A DNA stretch of 51,412 nucleotides from a bacterium UBP11_UBA4055. GTDB lineage: Bacteria; UBA4055. The translations under genes were made by a program, and so were the position numbers. Below are positions 1 through 9,205 of this stretch, in pieces; position 1 is the stretch's first letter, and every line of letters starts with the position of its first letter. Below the pieces are notes generated by a model that did no database searches, was not told the origin of the DNA, and saw nothing but the letters and a program-made list of their open reading frames with translations. The stretch is from NCBI GenBank assembly GCA_002382735.1, contig DFZN01000041.1, positions 1 through 51,412 of the forward strand, given 5' to 3'.

Positions 1-125
1 ACCCACTAAAAATCATATAGAGCCTATTTAATTTACTAGAATTCCTAATTAAAGTCAAAGATTTTCGTAGGTTATTATCGCCAATTCAAAATGACAATTC
101 ATATCATCAATCAATTTTAGCAATC

Positions 126-488
126 CTATTTATCAATTCGTTTTGATTTTTTCTTGCTTAATGATGCCTGATATTCAGAAGGATTTATGCCTGCAAATCT
201 TCTGAACCATCTGGAAAAGTTAGACTCATACTTAAATCCGAGTTCGGTCATCACTTCAAAGCAGCATGATTTTTTTAGTTTTTCTTTGGCATATTTGAAT
301 CTAATCTCTTCGTATGCTGTGTTAAGAGTTTTCCTTTCAATGCGCTTAAATCTTTGCTTGATCATCGCGAAGCTGTTGTTGAAATATTTTTCAAACTTAA
401 TTTTATAGTCGGCTTCCTTCGTTTTTAATTCTTCCAAGATGTTATGAACTCTTTCGCAAAATTCATTATCACTTATACTATGATACAT
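126..488 (-). CDS. Small AraC-type HTH protein
   Basis: A 120-residue protein whose last about 85 residues match the double helix-turn-helix DNA-binding domain of AraC/XylS regulators. Visible are an FKR segment, an R-K-A-L helix, and the closing pattern GF-x5-FSRWFRRFAG-x-NPSEYQ at about residues 85-108. The N-terminal 35 residues are charged and too short for a ligand-binding domain, so this resembles stand-alone MarA/SoxS-sized regulators. The start is supported by GGGAG shortly upstream on the minus strand. It is divergent from the tetR gene, separated by a 289-base control region. Target and inducer are unknown. Family call is secure, role is inferred. Confidence 0.8.
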   Translation of the reverse strand: MYHSISDNEFCERVHNILEELKTKEADYKIKFEKYFNNSFAMIKQRFKRIERKTLNTAYEEIRFKYAKEKLKKSCCFEVMTELGFKYESNFSRWFRRFAGINPSEYQASLSKKKSKRIDK

Positions 489-707
489 CTTTCAATCTCC
501 CTGAATATTTTAACTTTCAAATTTAATCTCATTTAATACTACCGGCAAATTAATCCGCCAATCAATTTCACCAATTCATTTTGATTTTTATATCTCATCC
601 GCTCATAACTACACCTCCCTGTTTACAGTTGATCGAAATTAAAGAAAAAATGATTCTCTGTAAAGGATACCCCTGTTTTCGGGCATTTTTTTAATGAATA
701 TTAGCAC

Positions 708-736
708 TTGACAAACGGTTTTTTCTTTCGTAAATT
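708..736 (+). promoter_or_regulatory. Probable sigma-70-type promoter of the tetR gene
   Basis: TTGACA at 708-713, a 17-base spacer and TAAATT at 731-736, ending about 40 bases before the TetR start codon. The same two hexamers with the same spacing occur before the PIN toxin pair at 50296-50324. The rest of the 489-777 gap contains no gene that I can see. Confidence 0.6.
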
Positions 737-743
737 TAAGTCA

Positions 744-759
744 GTAAATGTTCACTTAC
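744..759. promoter_or_regulatory. Putative TetR operator
   Basis: GTAAATGTTCACTTAC is a near-perfect palindrome (half-sites GTAAATG and CACTTAC, one mismatch). It sits just downstream of the putative -10 element and directly upstream of the ribosome-binding site AAGGAG. TetR-family repressors commonly bind TGAAY-RTTCA-like palindromes overlapping their own promoter, so autoregulation is likely. Binding is inferred from position and symmetry. Confidence 0.55.
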
Positions 760-777
760 AAAAAAAAGGAGCCATAA

Positions 778-1353
778 ATGACTGAACTAACGGAAAGGCA
801 GAAAGAGATAATAGTAAAAGCAATAAAGATCATAGCTGAAGATGGGATTCAAAGCCTTACCATAAAGAATCTTTCTAAAGCGGTCGGAGTTACTGAAGCG
901 GCTCTTTACCGGCACTATGAAAACAAGCAGTCGATCATAATGTCGATAATAGATCATTTTGAGGAATTTTCAAGAACAGGCTCGGGTGAAGTCCCTTCCT
1001 CCCCCATCGAAGCAATGAAACATTTTATTATGAGCAGATACGACAAATTCATATCGAACCCCGAACTGTCGAAAGTTATGTTCTCTGAAGCTATTTTTAT
1101 GAACGATAAAGAGATCTCGGAAAGAATGCGGATGCTTATTCACGGTCACAGAGTTGAACTTGAAGAAATAATTGAAGCTGCGAAAAAAGAAGATATGATA
1201 AAAAAGAATATAGAAACAAGGTCGCTTTTCAGAATGATAGTGGGCTCGATGAGGCTTTTAGTCACACAGTGGTGTTATAACGGTTATTCTTTCGACCTGA
1301 AAAAAGAAGGAACCGTTTTATGGAAAAATATTGAAATATTAATTAAAAAATAG
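778..1353 (+). CDS. TetR/AcrR family transcriptional regulator
   Basis: A 191-residue repressor of typical family length. The N-terminal TetR helix-turn-helix is clear at about residues 8-58, with the diagnostic segment TIKNLSKAVGVTEAALYRHY followed by NKQSI. The C-terminal ligand domain is not specific. An AAGGAG ribosome-binding site precedes the ATG. The next gene (Fe-S protein) begins 10 bases after the stop, so they form one transcript. The downstream exporter and outer-membrane genes are the probable regulated unit, a usual arrangement for efflux regulators. The inducer cannot be deduced. Confidence 0.88.
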   Translation: MTELTERQKEIIVKAIKIIAEDGIQSLTIKNLSKAVGVTEAALYRHYENKQSIIMSIIDHFEEFSRTGSGEVPSSPIEAMKHFIMSRYDKFISNPELSKVMFSEAIFMNDKEISERMRMLIHGHRVELEEIIEAAKKEDMIKKNIETRSLFRMIVGSMRLLVTQWCYNGYSFDLKKEGTVLWKNIEILIKK

Positions 1354-1363
1354 GGTTGTAGTT

Positions 1364-2185
1364 ATGAAAAGACAGATAATAAAGATCGACGAGGATAAAT
1401 GCAACGGCTGCGGCGAATGCGTGACCGGCTGCCATGAGGGAGCTCTTCAGATGATCGACGGTAAAGCGAGAATGGTCTCTGAGATCTTCTGCGACGGACT
1501 GGGTGCGTGTATCGGGAATTGCCCGGTCGGGGCGATCACGATCGAGGAAAGGAAAGCGGAGCCGTACGATGAAGCAAAAGTTATGGAGAACATAATCAAA
1601 GCAGGACAGAACACTATTAAAGCTCACCTGAAACATTTGAACGATCACGGTCTTGATAAGCATGTTAACCAGGCAATACAGATATTGACAGCTAAAGGAA
1701 TTGATATTCCTGATTTCAGGACCCAACCATCGTCCTGTGCCACCGGTATGTGCCCGGGAAGTGCGGCGCAGACTGTTCCTGATAACCATGACATAGGAAA
1801 TGTTCTTTCTTCCGGAAAGTCGCAGCTGAGGCACTGGCCTGTCCAGCTGCACCTCGTCAACCCCGCTGACTCGAGCTTCGATAACGCCGACCTTCTCATC
1901 TGTGCGGACTGCGTACCCTACGCTTTCGCGAACTTTCACGAGAAGTTCGTAAAGGGCAAAAGGCTCGTTATTCTCTGCCCGAAGCTCGATCAGGGAACGG
2001 ACAGGTACATTGACAAACTAGCGATGATCTTTCAGAATAAAAATGTCAAATCCGTCACGATCGTGAGAATGCAAGTTCCGTGCTGCGGCGGGATCGAGAT
2101 AATCGTTCAGAAAGCGCTTGAGAAAGCCGGAGCTTCAAAAATGGTAAAACTCAATGTTATCTCCATATCGGGCGAGATAATGTAA
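1364..2185 (+). CDS. 4Fe-4S ferredoxin-type protein of the Hcp-associated family
   Basis: The 273-residue protein starts with a ferredoxin motif (C13, C16, C19, C23) that can carry one 4Fe-4S cluster. The second motif is degenerate: C43, C49 and C53 remain, but the second position of the CxxC is Leu46. Further conserved cysteine clusters follow at about residues 125-129, 180-183, 205 and in VPCCGG near residue 240. This layout (ferredoxin head, then a segment with WPVQLHLV, ADCVPYAF, CPKLD and PCCGG) is a conserved family often found near hybrid cluster protein genes. Here hcp lies 7 kb downstream. The cytoplasmic electron-transfer role is inferred. Confidence 0.8.
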   Translation: MKRQIIKIDEDKCNGCGECVTGCHEGALQMIDGKARMVSEIFCDGLGACIGNCPVGAITIEERKAEPYDEAKVMENIIKAGQNTIKAHLKHLNDHGLDKHVNQAIQILTAKGIDIPDFRTQPSSCATGMCPGSAAQTVPDNHDIGNVLSSGKSQLRHWPVQLHLVNPADSSFDNADLLICADCVPYAFANFHEKFVKGKRLVILCPKLDQGTDRYIDKLAMIFQNKNVKSVTIVRMQVPCCGGIEIIVQKALEKAGASKMVKLNVISISGEIM

Positions 2186-2195
2186 ACTAAACAGT

Positions 2196-2297
2196 TCATT
2201 GAAACAAGTTTTTCGTAATGCCTTTAAAGTGATTTGCAGAAAAATTGACCGGAAGCCCCGCGATCAGCTTTCGGGCTGAGAAAATCTGTTTCAATGA
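2196..2297. repeat. Long-range inverted repeat between Fe-S and cupin genes
   Basis: TCATTGAAACA (2196-2206) is repeated perfectly as its reverse complement at 2287-2297, and the match extends imperfectly for about 8 more bases inward. The enclosed 80 bases contain a smaller AGCCC/GGGCT hairpin. The element fills nearly the whole intergenic gap and ends about 12 bases before the cupin ribosome-binding site AAGGAGG. It could be an RNA structure in the leader of the cupin-exporter transcript or a miniature repeat element. Confidence 0.45.
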
Positions 2298-2318
2298 TAG
2301 AATATAAGGAGGCACCAA

Positions 2319-2636
2319 ATGATAGAAAAAAAATACGATTACACGATCACGGATGAAAAAACGATCGAAAGAATAATCGACGACGAGAACATCAACTTAA
2401 ACCACATGGTGTTGCCGAAAGATACCGCCCTGCCGATACATAATTCTAACTCTAATGTCTATTTTGTTATAGTGAGAGGCACGATGACCTTAACACTCGG
2501 AGAGCAGGATACGCACAAATACGGGAAATGTTTCGTAAATGTACCCTTCGGTTTGAGAATGACAGTCGAAAATAAAGACGATGAAATACTCGAATTCTTC
2601 GTGGTAAAATCGCCTAACCCGGTAAACTATAAATAG
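2319..2636 (+). CDS. Small cupin-domain protein
   Basis: A 105-residue single-domain protein with the cupin fold pattern: a beta-rich stretch with LPKDTALPIHNSNSNVYFVI, then GTMTLTLGEQ, then VPFGLRMTVEN. The first motif keeps one His but lacks the usual HxH, so a metal site is not certain. It has an AAGGAGG ribosome-binding site and sits 11 bases before the RND gene, so it is probably co-transcribed with the exporter. Such small cupins often bind small ligands or act as sensors. Function unknown. Confidence 0.65.
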   Translation: MIEKKYDYTITDEKTIERIIDDENINLNHMVLPKDTALPIHNSNSNVYFVIVRGTMTLTLGEQDTHKYGKCFVNVPFGLRMTVENKDDEILEFFVVKSPNPVNYK

Positions 2637-2647
2637 AGGAATTAAAT

Positions 2648-4951
2648 ATGAAGCTGTCCAATAAAACTCTTCTGGCTTTCTCGTGGATATCTCTACTGCT
2701 GATCGTAACAGCAACCGCTTTCTTCACATACCAGATGAAAACATACTCACGCATGGAAACTGATCTTGACGAGTACATGCCCAAGGATCACCCCGCATTT
2801 ATTTACAGCGATGAGGCCGAGGAACTGTTCAACATAAAGGACGGCATACTTATAGCGGTCGAAAATCCGAAAGGAATTTATAATACTTCGACCCTGCAGA
2901 AGATAAAAGATATAAGCATCGGGCTTCAAGATATGGAGGAATTCGATGATGCGGACATAGTTTCTCTCTATACTGCCGACAACATAACAGGATCTGAAGA
3001 GGGTCTTGATGTGAGGGCATTCTACAAAAAATCGCCTAAAGACGAGGCCGCTCTTGAAGAACTGCAAAATTCGGTAAGATCGAACGATATGGTCTATAAA
3101 AGACTGGTGTCCGAAAATGAGAATATCGCGCTCGTAGTAGCCTCAACGAACGACGATGTATTCAGCATGGAATTCTATCACAAGATACTTGAATTCGCGA
3201 AATCTTACGAAGGTCCGGAGAAGATACATATAGCGGGGGTGCCGATCGTTGAGGGAACTATGGCTTATCTGGGGCCGGCCGACATGAAAAGAATGGTGCC
3301 TATAGTCCTGCTGGTCATAATCGCGGTGCTCTTTTTTGTGATGAGAAGCGTTAAGAATACCATATTAACTCTTCTCGTGGTCGGCCTGAGCACTGTCTGG
3401 GCATTCGGACTGATGGCTTTTATGAGAATACCGGTCTATGCGGTCTCGACCATGATGCCCGTTATGCTCGTAGCGATCGGAGTGGCTGACGGAATACATC
3501 TTTACAGTCATTTGAACCTGCATTTAAAGGCTAATCCGAAAATTTCTAAGTTCGATGCGGTAAAGGATATGGTGTCGAGCATGTGGAAGCCTGTAGTAAT
3601 GACTTCTGTAACGACGGCTGTCGGATTCGTTTCGCTGCTCACTTCCGATGTTTACCCTATCAAATACTTCGGAATGTTCACTGCTTTCGGTGTAATGGCG
3701 GCGATGTTCTTTTCGCTCGTTCTGATACCTGCAGGCATAATCATTTTCGGAGCGAGCATGCCTAAGATGAAAGAAGAAAAGGCAGGCGGAGAAGAAAAAA
3801 CAAAGTTCTCGCACAGATTCGCAAATTCTGTGATCAAACATAAATATGCCGTCGTGGGCGCAACCGCAGTGATATTGATAATTTCCGCTTTCGGAATAAA
3901 TAACATCTGGATCAATTCAAGCTTTCTCGACAAATTTGAAAGGGACAGCGACATAGTTCAAACCGATACATTCATAAATCAGAACTTCGGCGGAACGAAC
4001 ACAATAAATGTCGTGCTTGAATCTGAGGAAGCGGACGCTTTCAAAACTCCCAATTATTTAAGGCTGATAGATGAACTGCAAACAGGAGTCGAAGATCTCG
4101 ATATTGTTGGAAATTCATTCTCGTTATCCGATTATTTAAAAAGAATGAACAAAGTCATGAACGCCGATGATCCTGAGTTTGACAGAATACCGGATTCAAA
4201 AAATCTTGTGGCCCAGTACCTTCTGCTTTACGAAATGTCCGGCGACCCTGAAAATCTGTGGAAAGTGGTCGATTATAATTACAATAAGGCCAATGTTAAT
4301 TTTCAGATAAAAAGCGATAATTCAAAAGAGATAAACAAAGTGATGTCCGAGATCGAAAAGTACAGGGAAGGTTTTGAGAACAAAGGCATAACCCTGAATT
4401 ACGCGGGATCGGGGTACAAAGCTCTCGTATTTACCGATCTGATCTTGATCGGGCAGATAAAGAGCCTTCTGATGTCGATATTGATAGTTATCATTCTCAT
4501 AGCTATGATGTTCAAGAGCATTACCGCGGGTCTGATAGGCTCGGTGCCGATCATTATAACAGCTGTGATCAGCTTTGGACTGATGGGACTTCTAGACATT
4601 CCTTTAAGCACGACGACGGCACTCATCTCAAGTATAGCTGTCGGAATAGGGATCGATTACGCCATCCACTTCATAGAAAGGTTCAAAATATACGCACAGG
4701 AAACAAAAGATCTTGAGCTCACAGTCGTAAAAACCATGCATCATTCCGGCAGGGCGATCTCTTTCAACGCCGTGGTTGTAATAGCGGGATTTCTCGTACT
4801 TTTAAGTTCTGTATTTCCGCCGAACAGATCTCTCGGCGCTCTCGTATCTCTCAATATGTTCACAAGCTTTATAGGCACAGTAACTATCATGTTCCTGATG
4901 CTTTGCAGGTCCGGATTGTTCTTCAAAAATAAAAAAGGAGGTCTCAAATGA
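2648..4951 (+). CDS. MMPL/RND-superfamily transporter
   Basis: A 767-residue inner-membrane protein with the duplicated RND architecture. TM1 is at about residues 8-28, followed by a periplasmic loop; a five-helix bundle lies at about 210-375, TM7 at about 397-417, a second loop, and a second bundle at about 592-760. The charged residues typical of RND proton pathways are visible in each half: GVADGIHLYSH in the first and GIGIDYAIHF in the second. The size matches bacterial MMPL-type exporters rather than the 1000-residue AcrB type. It overlaps the next gene, a LolA-like protein, by four bases. MMPL plus LolA-like plus outer-membrane barrel operons probably move lipids or other hydrophobic cargo. 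The cargo is not known. Confidence 0.85.
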   Translation: MKLSNKTLLAFSWISLLLIVTATAFFTYQMKTYSRMETDLDEYMPKDHPAFIYSDEAEELFNIKDGILIAVENPKGIYNTSTLQKIKDISIGLQDMEEFDDADIVSLYTADNITGSEEGLDVRAFYKKSPKDEAALEELQNSVRSNDMVYKRLVSENENIALVVASTNDDVFSMEFYHKILEFAKSYEGPEKIHIAGVPIVEGTMAYLGPADMKRMVPIVLLVIIAVLFFVMRSVKNTILTLLVVGLSTVWAFGLMAFMRIPVYAVSTMMPVMLVAIGVADGIHLYSHLNLHLKANPKISKFDAVKDMVSSMWKPVVMTSVTTAVGFVSLLTSDVYPIKYFGMFTAFGVMAAMFFSLVLIPAGIIIFGASMPKMKEEKAGGEEKTKFSHRFANSVIKHKYAVVGATAVILIISAFGINNIWINSSFLDKFERDSDIVQTDTFINQNFGGTNTINVVLESEEADAFKTPNYLRLIDELQTGVEDLDIVGNSFSLSDYLKRMNKVMNADDPEFDRIPDSKNLVAQYLLLYEMSGDPENLWKVVDYNYNKANVNFQIKSDNSKEINKVMSEIEKYREGFENKGITLNYAGSGYKALVFTDLILIGQIKSLLMSILIVIILIAMMFKSITAGLIGSVPIIITAVISFGLMGLLDIPLSTTTALISSIAVGIGIDYAIHFIERFKIYAQETKDLELTVVKTMHHSGRAISFNAVVVIAGFLVLLSSVFPPNRSLGALVSLNMFTSFIGTVTIMFLMLCRSGLFFKNKKGGLK

Positions 4952-5727
4952 AGATCATAAATATTATTCTCATATCAGCTCTGGCGGTCATTGGATCGTT
5001 CACTGCTTTAACCGCTGAGGAAATGACAGGAAAGACCATAATGGAAAAAGTCTATTACAATCCTTCAGGCGACGACACTCAGGGAGAACTTACTATGAGC
5101 CTTATAAACTCAAGAGGCGACACCAGGGTAAGAAAACTTATGCAGTACACGAAAGATGACGGAAAGACCGAAAAAAAGATAATGTTCTTTCTTTCACCCG
5201 CCGATGTAAGAGAAACTTCATTCATGAACTGGAGCTATACCGACGGCAGAGATGACGACCAGTGGATATATCTTCCCGCTTTAAAAAGGGTTAAGAGGAT
5301 CTCGTCCGACAGCAAAGGCGACTATTTCATGGGCTCGGATTTTACCTATGACGACCTGGGCGACAGACATCCTGATGACGACGAGCATAAACTTCTCCGC
5401 ACCGAAAAGATCGGCGAGTACGAATGCTTTGTGGTGGAAAGCGTACCCAAAGATAAAGATTATATGTATTCCAAAACGATCACATGGGTTATGAAGGATA
5501 ATTATCTCGGTCTTAAAAGAGAGTTCTATGACGACAGGGACAGACTTTTAAAAGTGCTCAATATTAAAAAATTCGAGAATATTTCGGGGTTCTGGACTAT
5601 ACTTGAAACGGAAATGCATAGTGTTCAGAAAGATCACAGAACTCAGATGGTCTTTGACGAAGTAAAGATCAACACGGGAATATCTGAGAGTAAATTTACT
5701 GAAAGAAGCATGACAATGGGCAGATAA
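4948..5727 (+). CDS. Outer-membrane lipoprotein-sorting (LolA-like) protein
   Basis: 259 residues with a cleavable signal peptide (hydrophobic stretch about 4-20, cleavage near TALTA). The rest matches the family annotated as outer membrane lipoprotein-sorting protein: repeated beta-strands, a DDQWIYLPALKRVKRI segment, FMGSDFTYDDLGDR, and a C-terminal strand with a conserved charged tail. The fold is LolA/LolB-like, suited to carrying a hydrophobic ligand across the periplasm. Its start overlaps the RND stop (ATGA), which couples their translation. It is probably the periplasmic partner of the exporter, not the general lipoprotein carrier. Confidence 0.82.
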   Translation: MKIINIILISALAVIGSFTALTAEEMTGKTIMEKVYYNPSGDDTQGELTMSLINSRGDTRVRKLMQYTKDDGKTEKKIMFFLSPADVRETSFMNWSYTDGRDDDQWIYLPALKRVKRISSDSKGDYFMGSDFTYDDLGDRHPDDDEHKLLRTEKIGEYECFVVESVPKDKDYMYSKTITWVMKDNYLGLKREFYDDRDRLLKVLNIKKFENISGFWTILETEMHSVQKDHRTQMVFDEVKINTGISESKFTERSMTMGR

Positions 5728-5749
5728 ATGCCCCAAAGGAGATCTTACG

Positions 5750-6979
5750 ATGAAAAAATTATTATACATACTGCTCGCTACCTTTATTTCTGTCTCAGCT
5801 TTTGAAAATGTGAATATAAACGGCTTTGTAAGGAACTACACGGGCATGTTGACGGGCGGCGACAATGAATTCAGCGTCATTCAGAACACTTTCAGCCTCG
5901 ACTTCTCAAAAAGAGCGGACAGGATAGGTTTTCTGGTCAGTCCGTACCTGAAACATTATATGAACGACAGCCTCGAACTTAACCTGAAAGAAGCTTATAT
6001 CGACATGTATTTCGACAATTTTGATCTAAGGATTGGTAAGCAGCAGATAATTTACGGAAAGGCTGAAGGGATTTTCATTACCGATGTCGTCTCACCGAAA
6101 GATCTTAGTGAATTTATTCTGCCCGTTTTCGATGAGGTCAGGATAGGAGTTACATCCGCAAAACTCAGCTATTACAAAGGTACCGGGATATTTGAGTTGA
6201 CTTGGGTGCCTGTTTTTACTCCCAATACCTTACCGGATGCTTCCTCTATCTGGATGCCGCCAGTGCCTGCTTTTCCTATCGAGCCAAATTTCGATTATTC
6301 CGATACTGATGTAGAGAAAAAAATAGAGAACGGTGAAGTCTTCGCAAGGTATTCGGCTATGGGCTCAAAGATGGATTACGAAATGGTCGCAGGCTATTTT
6401 TTCTCTGACGATCCGGTCATGAATGTTTATAAAGAGATCGACTCCATTACGGGACAGATAACAGGAATCACTGTCGCACCTGAACACCCGAGACTTTTCA
6501 TGGCGGGCGGAAGCATGGGATTACCCGTATCCGGCTATGTTCTGAGAGGAGAGGGTGCTTATTATTCAGGCAAAATGTTCCAGACTCAGGATCCGGCCGA
6601 AAAGAACTCGCTGACGGAAAAAGGTTTTCTTCACTACATGGCAGGCATAGACTACAGCCTGTTCGGAACAACCCTAAGTGCACAGTTCGTTCAGGAAGCG
6701 ATACTTGATTATGACAGCGGAATAGAAAAAGACGAGTTTTCTTCCACTATAACATTTCTCGCCAAAAAAGATTTCCTGAGAGAAAAACTCTGGCTTGAAA
6801 TTTTCGGTTACTACGGATTTAACGAAGAAGACGCACTTATCAGGCCTAAAATAACATATTCTTTTGCGGACGGGTTCGACATTTCAGCCGGTGCGAACAT
6901 ATTCACCGGAGATTCGGGTAATTTCGGTCAGTTCGACGATAACGATATGGTCTATGCTAAAATCAAATATAGCTTTTAA
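5750..6979 (+). CDS. DUF1302/alginate-export-like outer-membrane barrel
   Basis: 409 residues with a signal peptide (about 1-17) and alternating beta-strands ending in an aromatic residue (KIKYSF), as expected of an outer-membrane beta-barrel. The section LKEAYIDMYFDNFDLRIGKQ followed by YGKAEGIFITDVVSPKDLSEF resembles the conserved core of DUF1302 proteins. A strong ribosome-binding site (AAAGGAG) precedes the start. It follows the exporter and the LolA-like carrier and could provide the outer-membrane exit or anchor. Transport specificity is not visible in the sequence. Confidence 0.75.
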   Translation: MKKLLYILLATFISVSAFENVNINGFVRNYTGMLTGGDNEFSVIQNTFSLDFSKRADRIGFLVSPYLKHYMNDSLELNLKEAYIDMYFDNFDLRIGKQQIIYGKAEGIFITDVVSPKDLSEFILPVFDEVRIGVTSAKLSYYKGTGIFELTWVPVFTPNTLPDASSIWMPPVPAFPIEPNFDYSDTDVEKKIENGEVFARYSAMGSKMDYEMVAGYFFSDDPVMNVYKEIDSITGQITGITVAPEHPRLFMAGGSMGLPVSGYVLRGEGAYYSGKMFQTQDPAEKNSLTEKGFLHYMAGIDYSLFGTTLSAQFVQEAILDYDSGIEKDEFSSTITFLAKKDFLREKLWLEIFGYYGFNEEDALIRPKITYSFADGFDISAGANIFTGDSGNFGQFDDNDMVYAKIKYSF

Positions 6980-7789
6980 ATGATGAAAATCAAACTTCTT
7001 TTCATATCGCTACTCGTCTTAACAACAGTCTTCCTCAATGCTGCCGAAAAAAAAGACGAGCCGAGGCTTATGGCTTACAAAGGTATCAATGTTGCTGCCA
7101 AACTAAATGATGAAAATGATACTTTCGGACAATTTAAGATAAACGCTGGATTCATGTATGAGATGGTCAATAACACAAATATCTTCTTTTCATACTGCAT
7201 TTCGGCTCTCTGGGATGGGCAGGAGAATTCAAATCCGTTCAAAGACATCAATCACAATCCGGAATTTTTCTGGGTCACCAGTCTCGATTTTATACCTTTT
7301 TTAAAGGGGATAAAACCGGAAGTTAAGGTCGGGTATGAACATATTTCAAACGGCGTTGACGATGAATCGTCTGATTATGAAGGCCTCACCAACAGGTCAA
7401 GATCGGTACATAACATCAACATTCATCCGGCAGTTTATTTTGGAGAGGATATAATATTTAAGCTGAGTCCGAAATTCTGGATAAATACGGTTGACAAGGA
7501 GAATACGGATATAGGTGATTATTACGGAAATGCAGACCTGAGAATGTCCCTCGAAATTTATGAAGAAGTTACATTCTCGGTAAATTTCCGCGGAAATCCG
7601 ACTACAGGTAAAGGCAGAATAGAAAGTCAGGTAACTCTGCCTATGTCATGGCCGGCGACCTGGATATTCGGTTCAAAGCCGAACACCTACTGGTTCTTTG
7701 AATATTTTGAAGGTTACGGCGAAACACTGCTTCACTACAATTTCTATAACAGATCTTTTAGGATCGGATTAGCACTTGCAAGGAGTTAA
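6980..7789 (+). CDS. pldA: Outer-membrane phospholipase A1 (OMPLA/PldA-like)
   Basis: 269 residues with a signal peptide (about 1-21). The OMPLA signature is recognisable: SALWDGQENSNPFKDINHNP precedes the catalytic section, in which His and Ser occur in YEHISNG and an Asn in LTNRSRS. These correspond to the His-Ser-Asn triad of E. coli PldA. Length is close to the E. coli enzyme (289). Such enzymes hydrolyse phospholipids that have reached the outer leaflet. The ATG follows the barrel gene stop immediately (TAAATG), so the two are tightly coupled. Alternative: a catalytically changed barrel, since the triad is inferred by eye. Confidence 0.78.
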   Translation: MMKIKLLFISLLVLTTVFLNAAEKKDEPRLMAYKGINVAAKLNDENDTFGQFKINAGFMYEMVNNTNIFFSYCISALWDGQENSNPFKDINHNPEFFWVTSLDFIPFLKGIKPEVKVGYEHISNGVDDESSDYEGLTNRSRSVHNINIHPAVYFGEDIIFKLSPKFWINTVDKENTDIGDYYGNADLRMSLEIYEEVTFSVNFRGNPTTGKGRIESQVTLPMSWPATWIFGSKPNTYWFFEYFEGYGETLLHYNFYNRSFRIGLALARS

Positions 7790-7792
7790 AGT

Positions 7793-9175
7793 TTGAGAAA
7801 TAAAGGAAAATATTTAATTCTTTTTACAGCATTTCTCTGTATTGAACTTATTTCCGGAACTGTTGATTGTGATATCTCCGGGTCAGATAAGCTCGCAAAC
7901 GAAAAAAATTATTTTATTCCTTCTGCACAAATCCTGATGGCTAACTCATTAATCGCCCTGTCCAACAATTATATATTCGATCAGGATTACTCGAAAATAA
8001 GTTTTAAAAGCATCGAAAAAAATTTAAAAGGAGAATGGGAATGGGACGCAGATAATTTTGAAGTTAATCAGATCGGTCACCCGTTTCAGGGAAGCGTATA
8101 TTTTTCAGCTGCGAGAAACAACGGGCACTCATATTTGCCAAGCGGAGCTTTTACTGCTGCAGGCAGCCTGCAGTGGGAATATTTTATGGAGACCGAGAAG
8201 CCTGCCGTAAACGATTTTGTAACAACAACGATGGGCGGTTCTATGCTTGGCGAAATGATAAACCGTATTTCATATAAGATCCTTGATGACAGTGCAAGAG
8301 GTGCTGAGAGACTTGTGAGAGAATCTTCAGTATTCATAATAAATCCGTCTATGGGGGTCAACAGAATAATTAACGGACAGATCACCAGGGTATCTCAAAG
8401 AAATAAATATTATAACATTCCGTTCAAAATGCAGATATCGACTTCAAAGAACATTATTGACAGGATAATTTCTGAAAATCTTGATATGGGAAATGTTGAC
8501 TCGATCTCAACCGGCCCTTTCGCGAACTACAATCTAAGAATAGTTTACGGAGATCCATATACAGCCGAAAGATGTTTTGATTACTTTCTGCTTTTTACAG
8601 GCTTTTCTTTCGATGAAGATATAATCGGAAATGTTTCCGCCAGAGCGCTTCTTTGGAAGAGAAATGTAAACATTACAGAAAAAGCGCATAACGCAATAGG
8701 AATTTTTCAGAATTTTGATTATATCTCAAGTCCTGAATACAGTGTGGGAGCGAACAGTCTCGGATTTGAATTTATGGCTAGGACAAAGTCAAAAAGAAAC
8801 TGGTTCTTAAGCTCGGAATATCAGGCGGGATTGATCATAATGGGTGCCGCTACCACTGAATATTATGTTGATATCGAAAGGGATTATAACCTCGGACCCG
8901 GTGCGTATCTGAAAATAATCATGTCCCTTTCAAAACCAGATTTCGCTGAATTAACTCTTAACCTTAACCGATTTTGGATTAGAACAGTCTCCGGAGCCGA
9001 CGGAATAGAATCGATCGGTCTGGGAAGTATCGAAATGAAAAAAAGTATATATAAGAATTTCTCTATCGGGGTTTCTTACAATTTCTACGACAGGGAAGGT
9101 TATTATAATGATCACCCGGATGTAAGTATGTTCTACAACGAAATCAAAGCAATAGCTTACTATAAATTGATATAA
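7793..9175 (+). CDS. DUF3943 outer-membrane protein
   Basis: 460 residues beginning with TTG. This start is favoured by the AGGAG at 7781-7785 and because it supplies a signal peptide (hydrophobic about 7-22). The DUF3943 core is clear: EWEWDADNFEVNQIGHPFQGS, then YFSAARNNGHSYLPSGAF, and WEYFMETEKPAVNDFVTTT. Many later beta-strands indicate a barrel. The family function is not known. The gene lies 3 bases after pldA and closes the exporter/outer-membrane transcript. Confidence 0.8.
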   Translation: MRNKGKYLILFTAFLCIELISGTVDCDISGSDKLANEKNYFIPSAQILMANSLIALSNNYIFDQDYSKISFKSIEKNLKGEWEWDADNFEVNQIGHPFQGSVYFSAARNNGHSYLPSGAFTAAGSLQWEYFMETEKPAVNDFVTTTMGGSMLGEMINRISYKILDDSARGAERLVRESSVFIINPSMGVNRIINGQITRVSQRNKYYNIPFKMQISTSKNIIDRIISENLDMGNVDSISTGPFANYNLRIVYGDPYTAERCFDYFLLFTGFSFDEDIIGNVSARALLWKRNVNITEKAHNAIGIFQNFDYISSPEYSVGANSLGFEFMARTKSKRNWFLSSEYQAGLIIMGAATTEYYVDIERDYNLGPGAYLKIIMSLSKPDFAELTLNLNRFWIRTVSGADGIESIGLGSIEMKKSIYKNFSIGVSYNFYDREGYYNDHPDVSMFYNEIKAIAYYKLI

Positions 9176-9205
9176 ACAATATAATAAAAAAACGGAGGTA
9201 TCAAA

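Noticed and set aside
1..610. Similar AT-rich stretches around 60-150 and 545-600 (shared CAATCAATTT and CAATTC-TTTTGATTTTT) as a transposon end repeat
   Set aside because: The likeness is short and low in complexity; no transposase or target duplication is visible.
1343..1939. Long minus-strand frame opposite the Fe-S protein
   Set aside because: It is a shadow of the plus-strand gene with no family pattern, and overlaps it completely.
2196..2297. Inverted repeat as a rho-independent terminator of the Fe-S gene
   Set aside because: The arms are 80 bases apart and no T-run follows the right arm.
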